A stretch of 64,000 nucleotides of DNA from GAS188 sp963713805 (GCA_963713805.1 CAVQNF010000011.1:71189-135188), one strand, 5' to 3'. Shown: positions 47,707 through 58,843, numbered from the stretch's first letter. A program made the numbers and translations. The notes: a model not told the origin generated them from the letters alone.

Positions 47707-48639
47707 ATGGAGAGCGAGAGACTCAAGGTCGGCCGCTCGGATCGCGGTGACGGTGTGCATCTGCACCTTCCGCAGGCCCTCGGTTCTCAGGGCGGTCGAG
47801 AGCGTCGCGCGCCAGAAGCTTCCGCCGGCGATCGCCATGCGCATTCTCGTCGTCGACAATGACGCGTCGCCGAGCGCAAAGGACGCGATCGAGGAGTTTC
47901 GTGCCACGACCTCGGCGGAGATCGACTACCGCCACGCTCCCGGCCAGAACATCTCGATCGCGCGCAATGCCGCCCTCGATGCGACCTCGACGCCCTGGCT
48001 CGCCTTCCTGGATGACGACGAATATGCGTCCTCGGACTGGCTCGCGAAGCTCGTCGCAGCGCGCCAAGGTGCCGAAGCGGTGTTCGGTCCCTGCGAGGCC
48101 ATCTACCGAGACGATGCGCCTTCCTGGATCAAGTCGGGCGACTATCATTCCAACCGCATTCTTCACCCCGGCAAGACGATCGACACGGGCTACACGTCGA
48201 ACGTGCTGATCGACATGGGATTCGTGCGTCGCAAAGGGCTCGCAGTTCGATCCCGCGCTCGGCGAGACCGGCGGCGAGGACACGATGTTCTTCCATGCCA
48301 TGCACAAGAATGGAGGCAGGCTCGGATACGCTCCCGATGCGATCGTCTACGAAGAAGTCGTGCCGTCCCGCCTCAATCTCGCCTGGGTTTTGCGCCGCCG
48401 ATATCGGGCAGGCCAGGTCTATGCGATGATGTTCGAGCGCTTCGATCGTCGCGCCTATCGGCGGGCCGCATGGAGCGCTGCTACCGAAGATCCTGGCCTG
48501 CCTTCTCATGTCGGGCGTGACGATCTTCAGCCCCGCGCGCGCCCTGTGGTGGCTGATGCGAGGCGTCTTCCATTTCGGCGTGTTGAGCTACGGCCTCGGA
48601 GCCAGCGTGCATCGCGAGTATCGGAGCACCGCCTTGTAG
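47707..48639 (+). CDS. exoM: ExoM-like GT2 glucosyltransferase (frameshifted)
   Basis: ATG 47707 and an early indel near 47735 lead to IAVTVCICTFRRPSVLRAVE, MRILVVDNDASPSAKDAIEE, GQNISIARNAALDATSTPWL and the metal site AFLDDDEYASSDWLAKLVAA. FFHAMHKNGGRLGYAPDAIV follows after an indel near 48245. A last indel near 48480 gives the end LPKILACLLMSGVTIFSPAR, with a membrane helix and stop at 48637-48639. CICTFRRP and the C-terminal helix are typical of ExoM, which adds a beta-1,4 glucose in succinoglycan. It is the last gene of the exo operon here. Confidence 0.78.
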
Positions 48640-49219
48640 GCGTAGATCGGAGCCCACCCCTTCGACCGCTACCACCTGCCGCCTCCGGCGGGGCGCCTCG
48701 CACCTTCGGAAATAACCATCGACAAGCCATTGGAGTCTGGCGAATGTTCTCACTTGCGTCGGCCATCGAAGCCTTTACCGGGCGATCATGGGCGCTCGGC
48801 CGAAAGCCCTCGCGACCAGGAGGGCCGACACATGGCTCAACAGTTCTTGCACCCATAATTATGGAATTTGGCAAACGTCTCAAGGAGAGCCAAGCAATTG
48901 CTAATAAGAAAGCTTTCCGCAGCGCATTCTTCGTCCGATCGAGTGCTTGCACCTCGATCCAGGGGTGAGATTTTGGAAGGCGGTAAACGATGTGGGTGGG
49001 GAAAAGCGCATCTGGGCCATGGGCTACTAGCAACAGAGCCCGGAGTTTCACGATGAAGTTTCGAGGTGTTCGCTCGCCGCTGCGGGACGGGGGAAGCCGT
49101 GCCGGTCACCAGCCGTCGAAGGGCATAGCGTCTGCCGGATGCATGGCGCCCGAGGCGGAGCGCCCATTGAGAACCGAAACGCATGGAAGCATCGCGGCTA
49201 TTCCGCAGAATTGATTGCC
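48640..49219. other. Intergenic region after exoM
   Basis: No recognised product in 580 bases. The two flanking genes converge on it. The sequence is mixed in composition, with an AT-rich patch at 48840-48900. No intrinsic terminator with a clear U-run was found. Confidence 0.35.
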
Positions 49220-50452
49220 CTACGTCGGACGGTTTCGGAGCTGAGGCGGGAAGCTCGTCGTCTCGTGCATTCGGCCTAAGACCGCTTGTCTTTTTGCCTT
49301 GCCGGGCCCCCAATTCGCCCGACGAGCATATGACCAACTGGCTATAAACAACACAGTAGTTAGGGAGAATTGCCCCAGCAATTCCGATTCCACAAATGTG
49401 CGTATATCGACAAAAACTATAAAGCTCAGGAAAAAGCAGTTCGTCATTGTAGGAGCGCGGGTGACCCAACGAATAACTTGAAAATTGGCTGATAAGACGA
49501 GCCAAATCATCAAAGCCCAGCCGACGTAACCAAATTGAACCCCCATTTCATACCAGATGTTGTGGAAATTGAATCCTGATCGGCCAGGCTGAAATCGACG
49601 CCAGATTTCCTCTGCAAAGGGATTGCCAAATACCCAAAATTGTTGATATCCGACCCCTATTACGGGGTTTTCACTCCAGGCAACTCTCGCCTGTGCCCAG
49701 ATCTCAGTCCGCCCCGTTAGGGTGGCGTCCTTCCCAAATGCTCCAAGGAACGATCCGGATAAGTTATCAGCAACCAGGAAAAGCATGGTAAAACAAAGCG
49801 ACATAAGGATAATCGCCCCGCACAAAACCGCGAGGCGCGAACCTCGCGGGAACCAATTCAATCTGAGGGCAACAAATCCGCACCCGATGGCGCCCACTGC
49901 CACAGCGGACGAATTTATCGATCTGGACACGACCATAAAGTAAGCCGCACTCAACAAGCCGATCCACGCCAGCCTGCGAATCTGTTGCGACCTGTCCTTA
50001 TCGAATACGGTCCATGCACAGACCATGAAGAACAGGGCTTCGGCTAGGCCAAACTGGTTTTTCGATCCGAAGATCCCGATCAAGCCCAGCACACCCGCAT
50101 TGTACGCCATTTGTGGATCGAGAATACTCGCCACTGTTGCGGTAAAGAGAGCGGCCATCAAAGCCGTCATGAAAGAGCCTGGCGGCAGCCCACGCGCCAA
50201 TGCCAAGGCGATTCCAATGGTCAATGCGACCTGCAATGAACCACGAAAGGCCCACGATTGATCCTGCGCCCAAAGCACCGACAGGAAACATAAGGCAACA
50301 AAAATCCATACAATCCCTCCTCGAACAAACGCGTCAAAAGTGAACCTAGGTTGCTTAATAAAGTACATTACTCCAGCTATTGTAAACGTGTAACCGCCTA
50401 TAGTTTGTGAGTACTGACTGAATTCAAGACCAGTCATGGCAATAGAGGCCAA
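49220..50452 (-). CDS. Wzy/ExoQ-like polysaccharide polymerase (O-antigen ligase superfamily)
   Basis: The intact 410-residue protein has ten to twelve hydrophobic segments. The large periplasmic loop holds SGSFLGAFGKDATLTGRTEI, WAQARVAWSENPVIGVGYQQ and FNFHNIWYEMGVQFGYVGWA, with GRTEIW and HNIW as the typical Wzy_C marks. In succinoglycan systems ExoQ joins octasaccharide units in the periplasm, and length and place beside exoM fit that role. It could instead serve the second glycan made in this island. GC is lower than in the exo operon, and it is on the opposite strand. Confidence 0.8.
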   Translation of the reverse strand: MASIAMTGLEFSQYSQTIGGYTFTIAGVMYFIKQPRFTFDAFVRGGIVWIFVALCFLSVLWAQDQSWAFRGSLQVALTIGIALALARGLPPGSFMTALMAALFTATVASILDPQMAYNAGVLGLIGIFGSKNQFGLAEALFFMVCAWTVFDKDRSQQIRRLAWIGLLSAAYFMVVSRSINSSAVAVGAIGCGFVALRLNWFPRGSRLAVLCGAIILMSLCFTMLFLVADNLSGSFLGAFGKDATLTGRTEIWAQARVAWSENPVIGVGYQQFWVFGNPFAEEIWRRFQPGRSGFNFHNIWYEMGVQFGYVGWALMIWLVLSANFQVIRWVTRAPTMTNCFFLSFIVFVDIRTFVESELLGQFSLTTVLFIASWSYARRANWGPGKAKRQAVLGRMHETTSFPPQLRNRPT

Positions 50453-51474
50453 GCACCAATCTATATTGATCCGAGGTGCAGCGAAGCCTCGCCTGATGGA
50501 GCGGCGCTTGGAAAGATCTGTTCGACGAAGCCCTCATTGCCTGTCACATTTCCTTTGATCGGCCTCGCCACTTCTCGCGACATGAGCTGATCTCTGCGTG
50601 TTGCCTAAATCAATATTCAGAAACCCGACGACTCACAATCCTCGCGGGCGGCGCCCATGCGTTGAGAGGAAAACCCTCCTCTACTCGCCGATCAAGTTCA
50701 GCTCTCAGTCCGATCACCGCTGTTGTTTGCGGCAATTAACTGCTTTGAATGCCTCGCGGCAAGACAACAATCTGTTCAAACCCGATGGCACTCAACAGAA
50801 CTTTAAGATAGCTCTCAAGGGGTGGTTCGGCAGACCTGAGGCCGGCGAGCGCGAGACAGCACAGCCACCAGTCGATCCCTGGCAGCGCCCAAGTGAAGCC
50901 GCGCCGGCGCCTTGTTTCCAATGGAAAGCGAGCGGACCATTCTGTCAGGCTCCGCGCTTGCGGTTTTGCCGGCCGGCCGGCGATAGGCCTTCATCATCTA
51001 GCAGAATTTCCAGCGCGACTACGCCTTAATAGTGCAAGAAAAAACGCGAGGGGTATGTTGACGGTCGGACTTCCCGGCCTCGATTGTCAGCCGGCATCTT
51101 CCTGGATGGAGCGTGTCCCCTGAATTCCCGTTCGATCTCCCATGGCTTGGCGGATGGGTTCTGTCCGCAAGGCAGCGACGAGCGAAGAACCCCTTGCCGT
51201 GCCACCGACGTAATCGTCGTGGTTCGCGGGCAGAGGCGAATCGACGAAATGCACGATCCGACGGATCGCCGCCACGGGTCCAGGCAGTTTCGCAAAGGCC
51301 GCGGTCGATCCAGCCACTTGACTCGGCGAAGGGCCATTCGCCCGAAGGACGCCGCCGCCCTTTGCGGGCATGGATCATGCACTTCCATTTCAAGATCATG
51401 GGCTCATCCAATGGCGGCGTCTCGAAATGCAAGATTTGTCTCACATTGAACAGCAAGCGACGTTTTCTGAACCG
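50453..51474. other. 1-kb region without recognised gene
   Basis: Short open frames occur on both strands. One minus-strand text (IRRIVHFVDSPLPANHDDYV, near 51260) looks protein-like but could not be assigned and is not continuous. The rest shows nothing recognisable. The region must hold the promoter of the minus-strand polymerase and that of the next membrane protein. Confidence 0.35.
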
Positions 51475-52977
51475 ATGAAATCTGCTGCCGCCGCCATTCA
51501 CCACCGGGTTCGGGAATTCAAACCGCTGAGATCGAGGGCGCCGCCACGGAGCGGCCGCAAAATTGGAGCCTCACCGACGTGGCGGCGATCGTCGCCGCGT
51601 CGATCGCCTTCCTCATTCCGGCGCTTCTCAACGGCTTTCCATTTCTCTATCCTGATTCCGGCGATTATTTGGTGTTGACGCCACAGCTTTACCGGAGCCC
51701 GTTCTACAGCCTGTTCCTGCTGTTCGCCCACATGGACAGGTTCATCTGGAACACCGTGCTCGCGCAGGCCCTGATCCTCTCCTGGATGCTTTTCCTGCTT
51801 TGCCGGCTTTATAGCAGCCGGCCGGTGGCGACCTTCCTGGTTCTCGTCGCCTTGCTGGTCCCGTTTTCAAGCGCCGCCTATTTCGCGAGCTTCCTGATGG
51901 CGGACATCATGACCCCGCTGATGTTCCTCGCCATGTACATCATGGCTTTTCACCTGTCGGAGCTCCCGCGGATCGACCGGGCGTGCGTGTTTCTGTTCGC
52001 CTGTCTCGCGACCTGCAGCCATATCGCGCATATCACGATGGGCTTCGGGCTTCTTGCCCTCATCGCCGTGCTGTTGGCCCTCACGGGCAATTCCCGCCGC
52101 ATGATCGCCCGGCGGGTCGGGCTCTTGTCGCTACCCCGTGCTTTTGAGCACGGCGGCTCTCCTCCTGAATAATGTGGTGATCCACCGCGCCTTCACCTTG
52201 TATCCGGCGGGCCATAGCCTCCTCATGGCCAACCTTATCGAAGCCGGGCCGGGGCGACGCTACATTCACGATGCCTGTCCCATTGCCGGATACAAGATCT
52301 GCCAGATTGCCGACAGGCTGCCGAGAACGGCCAACCAGCTCCTGTGGGGCGGCCCCTTTGCGGCGCTCGGCGGCTTGGCCGCGATGGAGGACGAGGCGGG
52401 CGAAATTGTCTCGGCCACCTTGCGAACCTATCCCTACGAAGTGGCGGTGATGGTGGGACGCAACTTCATCGCCGCGCTGCAGACCCACCGGCCGGCCCAT
52501 GAGTTCATCGCATGGACCGCCGAGGTTCCCTCCATGACCGACCTCATCGAGAAGAAATTCGGGCGCGCGGCCCGCGATGCCTATCTCGGCAGCGCGCAAT
52601 CGACGGGAAGAGTTCCGCGTGATTTGATCGCGGCCGTGGACGACATCGCGTTCCCGATATCGCTTCTCGGGTTCGTCTGGTTCTCGGTGCTCGCCCTGCG
52701 GCGGCAAATGATCGAACCCGCCTGTCTTGCGATCATCACCGTCTGCGGCTTTCTCGGAAATGCGCTGCTCACATCCGCCGCCTCCGGGGTGTTCGACCGC
52801 TATCAGGCGCGGCTCTCCTGGCTGTTCCTCGCCGCCGGCGTGCTCGTCTGGGCGCGCCTGCGTGACGCGTCGAGACGCTCACCTCAAGCTCTTCGCCAAG
52901 CGCCGCTCGCCGGCTGGCGACCGCGACCCGCCATGAAGCCGGCGAGTGTCTCGGCCGGGTCGCCTTTTGCGGACTGA
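51475..52977 (+). CDS. Multipass membrane protein, PDSxDYL family, copy 2 (frameshifted)
   Basis: ATG 51475 starts a short variable lead; an indel near 51570 gives LTDVAAIVAASIAFLIPALL and NGFPFLYPDSGDYLVLTPQL, then YRSPFYSLFLLFAHMDRFIW and NTVLAQALILSWMLFLLCRL. A second indel near 52130 leads to LLNNVVIHRAFTLYPAGHSL, CPIAGYKICQIADRLPRTAN and GVFDRYQARLSWLFLAAGVL. Block for block it matches the protein at 39186, including the cysteine-bearing loop and DRYQARxxWL. Function unknown; a GT-C-like transferase is a guess. About 500 residues. Confidence 0.7.
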
Positions 52978-53291
52978 TGGATCGCCCGGAAAGCCGCGGC
53001 ACCCCGCGTCACCGGGCTCGAGAACGTCGATGGCCGGGAAACCACCAAAACAGCCGAGGAGCCACCGATGGCGGGCATAATCCCATCAATCGCCGCGGCG
53101 CCCGCGACAGAGCAGCCATGCGAACGCGAGGCCGGCATCCACGCGCCGCATTCGGGAGACGGGGGCGGCACGGTGGTCGATGATCGGCCCCTTGCCGCGA
53201 TTCGCCGAGCCGCGAGCAAAATCGCCGAACAAGCTCGCGCGGGGCCTGGCGCGAACTCCTATCCGTGCTGTCGCCGAGATTGTGGGATTGG

Positions 53292-54393
53292 ATGATCTCG
53301 ATACGTAGAATTAGTAGAACTTACCACGCTCGCCATGGCTTCTACCCGTCGCTCATTCATCCCGTTCGATATACCGAGAAAATGCAGTGGAGAAAGCTTT
53401 TCGATTTGAATTCAACATACAGTGTACTTTGTGATAAAGTCGATCTGTTCGAGATTTTGTAAGAGAGCGAATCGGACCGGAAGTTCCTGGTAACCTTTGC
53501 TCTGGGTCGGGGAAGATCCCGACGCAATACCATTCGATACGCTCGAACCTCCCTATATCATCAAGAGCAGCCACGGGACGGGACATACGATCGTCGTCCA
53601 ATCCAGGGCGTCCCTCGACGAGCGGACCGTTCGCGAAACTGCGCGGTCCTGGCTGGGCACATGTCACGGAACGGCTCTCGACGAGCTGGGCTATGTGCAT
53701 GTGCCGCACAGGATTCTTGTGGAGAAGCTCCTGTTGAGACGGGACGGCACGCCGCCCATCGAGCGCAAGATCTTCGTCTTTGACGGCAAGGCAAGAGTTG
53801 TCCAAAGCGTGATGGTGTCGGCCGAGGATCGTGCGCGCTTCGTGTCGCATCACACTTTGGATTGGGTCGAGCTTCCGTTTACGGTCACTCACCCGCGACC
53901 GGCACGACCGCCCGATCCGCCCCGCGCGATGGATGACTTCATCGAGATCGCCGAGCGGCTCGGCGCTGGCTTGGACCATGTCCGGGTCGACATGTACGAG
54001 TGCGATGAGAAAATTTACGTAGGCGAGATGACGCTCTATTCCTACTCGGGCCTTGTCCCGATCAAGCCGGATTCCGCTGACTTCGTGCTCGGAGCATATT
54101 GGAAGCTTCGGCCCAATCGGCTTCAGGCGCTCTGGAGCCATTTTGACGAGAAGGCGCGAAATTCGCCGGCCGGAATTGATGAGGGGTTGACCGCCTCGGC
54201 AAAGGTCACGAGGCAGATGAGCGTCGACGAGCGTGCTCGAGTGATGCTACGATGCTGTTCAGTTTTCAACTTATGTCTTATATCACCATGCGCGCTACTT
54301 GTATCCCGACAGCCCAGGGATCATCTTGCCGGCGGCGAAGTAATCCACACCTCCGATGCCAAAGTACGGGCGGGCGGGTCGGCTCCGACGTAA
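53292..54393 (+). CDS. TupA-like ATP-grasp protein, copy 2 (frameshifted)
   Basis: The start ISIRRISRTYHARHGFYPSL and EKMQWRKLFDLNSTYSVLCD, with DKVDLFEIL, match the lead-in of the TupA-like family. After two indels between 53460 and 53500 the main part follows: LLWVGEDPDAIPF (with the upstream frame), PPYIIKSSHGTGHTIVVQSR, ERKIFVFDGKARVVQSVMVS and DHVRVDMYECDEKIYVGEMT. LYSYSGLVPIKPDSADFVLG ends the fold. These are ATP-grasp landmarks, with DMYE and GEMT as metal and ATP acids. It may ligate an amino acid or similar group to a sugar acid, which is inferred from TupA. Confidence 0.74.
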
Positions 54394-54396
54394 CGC

Positions 54397-54747
54397 TTGT
54401 CGGGCGAGCTGAAATCAAAGACGGGAGCTCATTCTTTGTCGTTGAAGCGGTCTCTGGCGTGGATGGCATTGGCGCAGGGCAGTGCGCTCGTTTTGCAGTT
54501 CGCCGCATCCGTGGTTCTCGCCAGGTATCTCACGCCTTACGAGACCGGAATTCATGCCGTCGCTTTGGCCATGGTCGGCGTGCTTGCCCTCATGCAGGCG
54601 CTCGGATTGCAAAGCCTGATCGTTCGCGAGGAGATCCTCACCCCCGAAATCAGGACGACCGCATTCACCGTCAATGCCTGCATTTCCATCGCGCTCTCCA
54701 TAAGCATCGCCGCCATCAGCATTTTCGGCGGCTCCTTCCTGCACGAC
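54397..54747 (+). pseudogene. Wzx-like flippase, N-terminal part (cut by inversion)
   Basis: The text RSLAWMALAQGSALVLQFAA, SVVLARYLTPYETGIHAVAL and LGLQSLIVREEILTPEIRTT with TAFTVNACISIALSISIAAI is the N-terminal quarter of an oligosaccharide flippase. After FGGSFLHDD the match stops near 54747. The text that should come next lies on the opposite strand, ending near 55325, as if the middle of the gene had been inverted. TTG near 54397 or an upstream codon would be the start. Confidence 0.65.
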
Positions 54748-54749
54748 GA

Positions 54750-55325
54750 CGGCGTGAAGGGACGTGCGAAGACGCCAAGGCCGGCGAAAGCGGGCCAGAG
54801 TGTCGCCGTCATGATCTCCAAGGTGCGAAGATAACGGTCACGCAAGGGCACCGCGCTGCGGTGCAATCGGGCAAAATCTACAAACACCACGCGTGCAACG
54901 ACGAGGTGGATGTTGTTCCCTATCATCCCGTTGAGCCCGCTGGCTCAACTGTAGACCCCAAGGGCGCCCAAGCCCAGCAGGCGACCGAGCATAATGTCGA
55001 AGCGACGCGTGGGCACCGAGGTGATGCTGGAAACCGCAAACATCTGAAGCCCAAAATGGCCGACGCGCCGCCAAACCTCGGATCCCAAGCGATAGCTCGA
55101 ATGCATGTGGCCGATGATGTTCAGGATCACCGTTTGAACACCGACCGTCACCCACTGCGCGTAGGCAATGCTCATATAGCTCAAACCACGGATCGCGAGG
55201 GTGATGGTCGCGAACGTTCCCATCACATTGCCGGCAATCCCGATGAGAGCCATCGTCTGGAAGCTGCCGGCCTGCTCGAGCTGGGCGGAAGGCAGAAACG
55301 CGAAGATGCCGAAGAGGGGCGTGAT
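54750..55325 (-). pseudogene. Wzx-like flippase, middle part in inverted orientation
   Basis: Read on the minus strand from 55325: TPLFGIFAFLPSAQLEQAGS, NVMGTFATITLAIRGLSYMS, GHFGLQMFAVSSITSVPTRR, FDIMLGRLLGLGALGVYSRA and, near 54780, TATLWPAFAGLGVFARPFT. These are consecutive flippase helices and loops that would directly continue the plus-strand piece at 54397. One frame change near 54935 occurs inside. The C-terminal end of the flippase is not found. Either a real inversion or an assembly error produced the arrangement. Confidence 0.65.
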
Positions 55326-55339
55326 CGACAAAGAATTGT

Positions 55340-55643
55340 CTTTTGCGAAATTCCTTCCCCAAATCCTGCCCAGCTGGGATGACACGCCCCGCTACGGACA
55401 AAACGGTGTCGTCTACGACAATTCGACACCCGAGCTTTTCGCACGCCATCTTGCCAAGGCAGCAGCCATCGTCAGCAACCGGCCGCAACAGGAGGCCATC
55501 ATCTTCCTGAAGGCCTGGAACGAACGGGCCGAGGCAATTATCTCGAGCCGAATGCGAGGCACGGGCACGCCTATCTCGATGCCATGCGTGGTGTATTGGG
55601 TCTTGACCATGTTCACTCGGGAGATTTGGCCGAGGTCCGTTGA
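55340..55643 (+). pseudogene. WbsX-like gene, C-terminal remnant (copy 2)
   Basis: FAKFLPQILPSWDDTPRYGQ, NGVVYDNSTPELFARHLAKA, FLKAWNE and, after an indel near 55530, GNYLEPNARHGHAYLDAMRG run to TGA at 55641-55643. They match the last 100 residues of the gene at 29719 closely. The N-terminal three quarters are absent; the inverted flippase piece lies in their place. Confidence 0.75.
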
Positions 55644-55871
55644 TGCCGCACATTGCCCGCTTGGATTTTCACATCCACCCTGTCCGCGACGCCTCGATTT
55701 CAGGACGGGACGCTGGGCGCGGCACTTTCGAGGAACCAATGTGCCGAAGGCGCGGTGCAGCGGCTGCGTTCTCGGCAATTCATCGCTTTCCCGCCTTCGC
55801 TCATTCTAGCGATTCTCGGAAACGTGGTTTGCCGATCAAGCCGGAATAGCGCATAATCCGGGCTGGCAAGA

Positions 55872-56959
55872 TTGGCTGTCTCGACTGCCTCCGCAAGTCT
55901 TGGCCGGCTCGGGGCTGAGGGCCAGTCGCGGCTCGGGGAGGCCAGATTGATTGTCTGCATCGCAGAGGATCGAAAGGGGTTTCAGCCATCGATCAAACTG
56001 TTGATTCTTAGCATTGCCGAGCACTGCCCAACTCTAAAAATCTATTTGATCTTCCCCGCTGCGGACCAGGAATTTGTGTCCTGGCTCTCTCGGCTATCCG
56101 CAAGTCACGCTGTGCGCAGCGGCCCTCCCCACGGCCTATGGAGTCAATGTCAAGCCGCAAGCGATCTTGCACCTTCTCGACGAAGGTCATGACGATATAC
56201 TTTGGATCGATTCGGACATCATCGTCACGGCTGATCTCATGAAAACGCTGGCGGACATCGACCAGCAGAGCCTGCGTGCTCACCGAGGAGGCTCTGTGGA
56301 CGCCCTATGGCGATCCTGACGGGATGCGCGCGCGGATGTGGGGTTTCAAGGTGGGCCGCGTCTTGCCGTTCGCCCTGAACACCGGGGTCATTCGCGTGAC
56401 GAGGCAGCACTATCCGCTGATGATCAGGTGGCGGGAGCTTCTCGAATCGGATGAATATCGATCCGCGCAGCGCCAGGATTGGCATTCGCGACCCCTCCAC
56501 ATGATCAGCGATCAGGACGTGCTCACCGCGCTCCTCGCCTCCGAGGAGTTTGCGCATGTTCCCTTGCGAGTTCTCATGAGAGGCAAGGACATCGTGCAAT
56601 ATTTCGGCCCTTACGGTTATACGTTGCGCGAGCGCCTGGTTCATCTGACCGGCCACCGACCGGCATTCATTCATTCGCAAGGGGCGAAGCCTTGGCTCTG
56701 GACGAAAAGGAACCCCAAACGGCGCAGCGCCCGAAACTACCTTTACGATCTCTATGTCGAGCTTTCGCCCTATACGCTAACGGCGCGAAAATACCGGCGG
56801 GCGCTGTCGGAGCCTTCGCCATGGATGGCGCCCCATTCACTGGCCGGGTCCGCATTCCGGGCGCTGGGCTTTTGGTACGCGCCGCTCGTCGGCCTCCCGA
56901 TCGCCGTCCTCGCCGACCTCGTTCGGCTGACGAAGCCGCTATTTCGGGCGAGAGGCTAG
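55872..56959 (+). CDS. GT8-like nucleotide-sugar transferase (frameshifted)
   Basis: Frames join as ARLIVCIAEDRKGFQPSIKL, LLILSIAEHCPTLKIYLIFP, then QVTLCAAALPTAYGVNVKPQ and ILHLLDEGHDDILWIDSDII, where DSD is the metal-binding motif. From 56276 the text is intact: LPFALNTGVIRVTRQHYPLM, SDQDVLTALLASEEFAHVPL and RPAFIHSQGAKPWLWTKRNP. The VWIDSDI and HSQGAKPW blocks resemble GT8-type enzymes, with a helical C-terminal tail that may touch the membrane. Two indels near 56095 and 56275 break it. The start codon is uncertain, with TTG used in the open frame. Sugar unknown. Confidence 0.65.
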
Positions 56960-57700
56960 CGCATCATCGTTTCGAACTCGGCGCCACCCCGTCTATCCAG
57001 AGCCGATTTCACTTGGTCTCGTGACCAAAGCCCGAGGTAGCGGGGTGGCTCCGGAGCCACGAAATCTTCTATGCGCGACAGGGGAGGTGGCAAGAGAAAG
57101 GGCGGCAGTTGCAGGTTGATGAAGCGAAAGCCACCGGGCCTCACGTCCTCGTTGCGCTTCGGGAAAGTTAGGTCGTCGTCAGCAAATAGGGAATTTCGGA
57201 ATTCGCGAAATTTGCGAGGACGGTGATCACGTCCTTGTTGGGCAAGTGGAAGAGCACGTCGCGGCACAACCACAGATCCGCTTTCGGCAGCGGGCCTTCC
57301 ACGATGTCGAGCCTGCGGAACGAATGGGTCGGGCGCCATGAACTCGCTCGAGATTCTCGATCAATTGGGCGACGATGTCGCCGCCGATGTAGGACGTTCC
57401 GTCCGGCAGCTCGACATGGCGCATCCAGTTGAAATCCCCGCAAGGGGCGTCCAGGAACACCGTGACGTTCAGGCGCCTCAGGGATTTCGCAAGCGATCTC
57501 CTCAAAGGCTTGGTGTAGGCGAGCGTGCTTCCGCGGCCGCTTCGCGACTCGCAAGAGAGCCAGCGGTTCTCGTCATAGATCTGTTGAAACGCCGAATCGC
57601 GGTCCGTGTATTCGGATCCGAAATAAGTGCCGTCGCGACGAATCACATAAGGATAGGCCAAAGACCACAGTGGATTTGCGATCGCGGGGCAGCTCCGCAT
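56956..57700 (-). CDS. Class I SAM-dependent methyltransferase (frameshifted)
   Basis: Starting at the methionine at 57700: RSCPAIANPLWSLAYPYVIR, FGSEYTDRDSAFQQIYDENR, LNVTVFLDAPCGDFNWMRHV (SAM site DAPCGDFNWM) and YIGGDIVAQLIENLERV. After indels near 57340 and 57170 come ADLWLCRDVLFHLPNKDVIT, FRFINLQLPPFLLPPPLSRI and a helical end. DAPCGDFNWM and RDVLFHL are typical of a methyltransferase group found with glycan genes. About 247 residues. It ends 4 bases inside the end of the convergent GT8-like gene. Confidence 0.75.
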
Positions 57701-57765
57701 CGCAAATTTGATGAGGTTTCGGAGATGAGCACCAATCAATTCGTCACCGCTCCCGTGATGCTGTC

Positions 57766-58491
57766 TCAAGTCTTCATCTTCTCCTGCGTCGACCTCGGCC
57801 TCAAGCCATCCGATACTTTCGAGACGACCATTCCGATGTTGTCGCTGAAGAGACGGCCACCCAAAAGGCCGAAGGAGAATTTCTGCCAAGTCGTCTGCGT
57901 GATCGGCATCCAGCCGTAGTCGGTATAAAGGAATTGGGGCTCCGAGAAGCCCGTCTCGGCGCAGATGCGCACGAGATCCAGCCTGAGCAGCGCCGTGATG
58001 TGCGCGGGATAATCGGGCCCCCGAAATTGGGCGAAATGGCCACGAAATATCAGGTTCAGATACGACCTGATGTTCTCCTGGTTGGGCATCGTCAACAGAA
58101 GCTTTCCGTCGAATTTCAATGTCCGATTGATATTTCGGAAAGTCGATCGCGGGTTTTCCAAATGTTCGATGACTTCACTGCAGATGACAGCGTCGAAATA
58201 TCCTGAGAACCGATCGAAAGCCTCGTTCAGATCGTGCTGGTACCATTCGACACGATCGGGAATCGATTTGGGGCGAGGCAGGATGTCCGCGCCGTGAAGC
58301 TCAATCCCGATCCCGTCCAGGCGGCTCATGAGCTTGATGAGCTCTCCCGTGCCGGCGCCGAAGTCGAGAATCCGCCCTTCGAGCCGGTGATCGCGCAACA
58401 TCCGAAGCACCAGATGCTTGATGTTGTCCAAGCTCGTCCCGCCGGAACATCTCGCCGCGCGCAGGCGAAACTCGGCGAGGTCCTCGGGCAT
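57766..58491 (-). CDS. Class I SAM-dependent methyltransferase
   Basis: The intact protein from ATG 58491 (PEDLAEFRLRAARCSGGTSL) has GRILDFGAGTGELIKLMSRL as SAM site, GADILPRPKSIPDRVEWYQH, YFDAVICSEVIEHLENPRST and KFDGKLLLTMPNQENIRSYL. The GYxxPxxxTxW-type end (YGWMPITQTTWQKFSFGLL) may form the substrate lid. About 241 residues. A longer open frame reaches 58671, but the first 60 residues are not protein-like. It precedes the other methyltransferase on the same strand, so two methylation steps may be coupled. Confidence 0.82.
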   Translation of the reverse strand: MPEDLAEFRLRAARCSGGTSLDNIKHLVLRMLRDHRLEGRILDFGAGTGELIKLMSRLDGIGIELHGADILPRPKSIPDRVEWYQHDLNEAFDRFSGYFDAVICSEVIEHLENPRSTFRNINRTLKFDGKLLLTMPNQENIRSYLNLIFRGHFAQFRGPDYPAHITALLRLDLVRICAETGFSEPQFLYTDYGWMPITQTTWQKFSFGLLGGRLFSDNIGMVVSKVSDGLRPRSTQEKMKT

Positions 58492-58843
58492 GCTCCATCT
58501 CCGAAGTTGCAGAGCGAACGCAGTGGGCGGCTCAGATCCCAGGTTATGTCGAGGGTGCCCGCGCAGCCCGCGATCGACTCTCATCCGATCCCGAAAAGGA
58601 CCCTGACGGGTGAGCCGCCTCCCCCACTTCCTTTCCCAGAGATCCGTGTACCACGTACCCGACATAAGCAACGCGACTTACGCGACCTCGCAAAATAGTA
58701 GAACGACTGTGTCGCGCGGGAGTTCGGCATCCCGATCACAGCGTACGGACGACGCCGCAAGATCGGCGCTGCTATCCTGCGCGCTCGGGATGCCGCGCCG
58801 ACTCTAGGCGTGCGCAGGATATTACCCGGACGGCTACGCCGCA

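Noticed and set aside
48285..48968. Separate gene after exoM
   Set aside because: Its first third is the ExoM C-terminal half; the rest loses protein character once the frame leaves that of ExoM.
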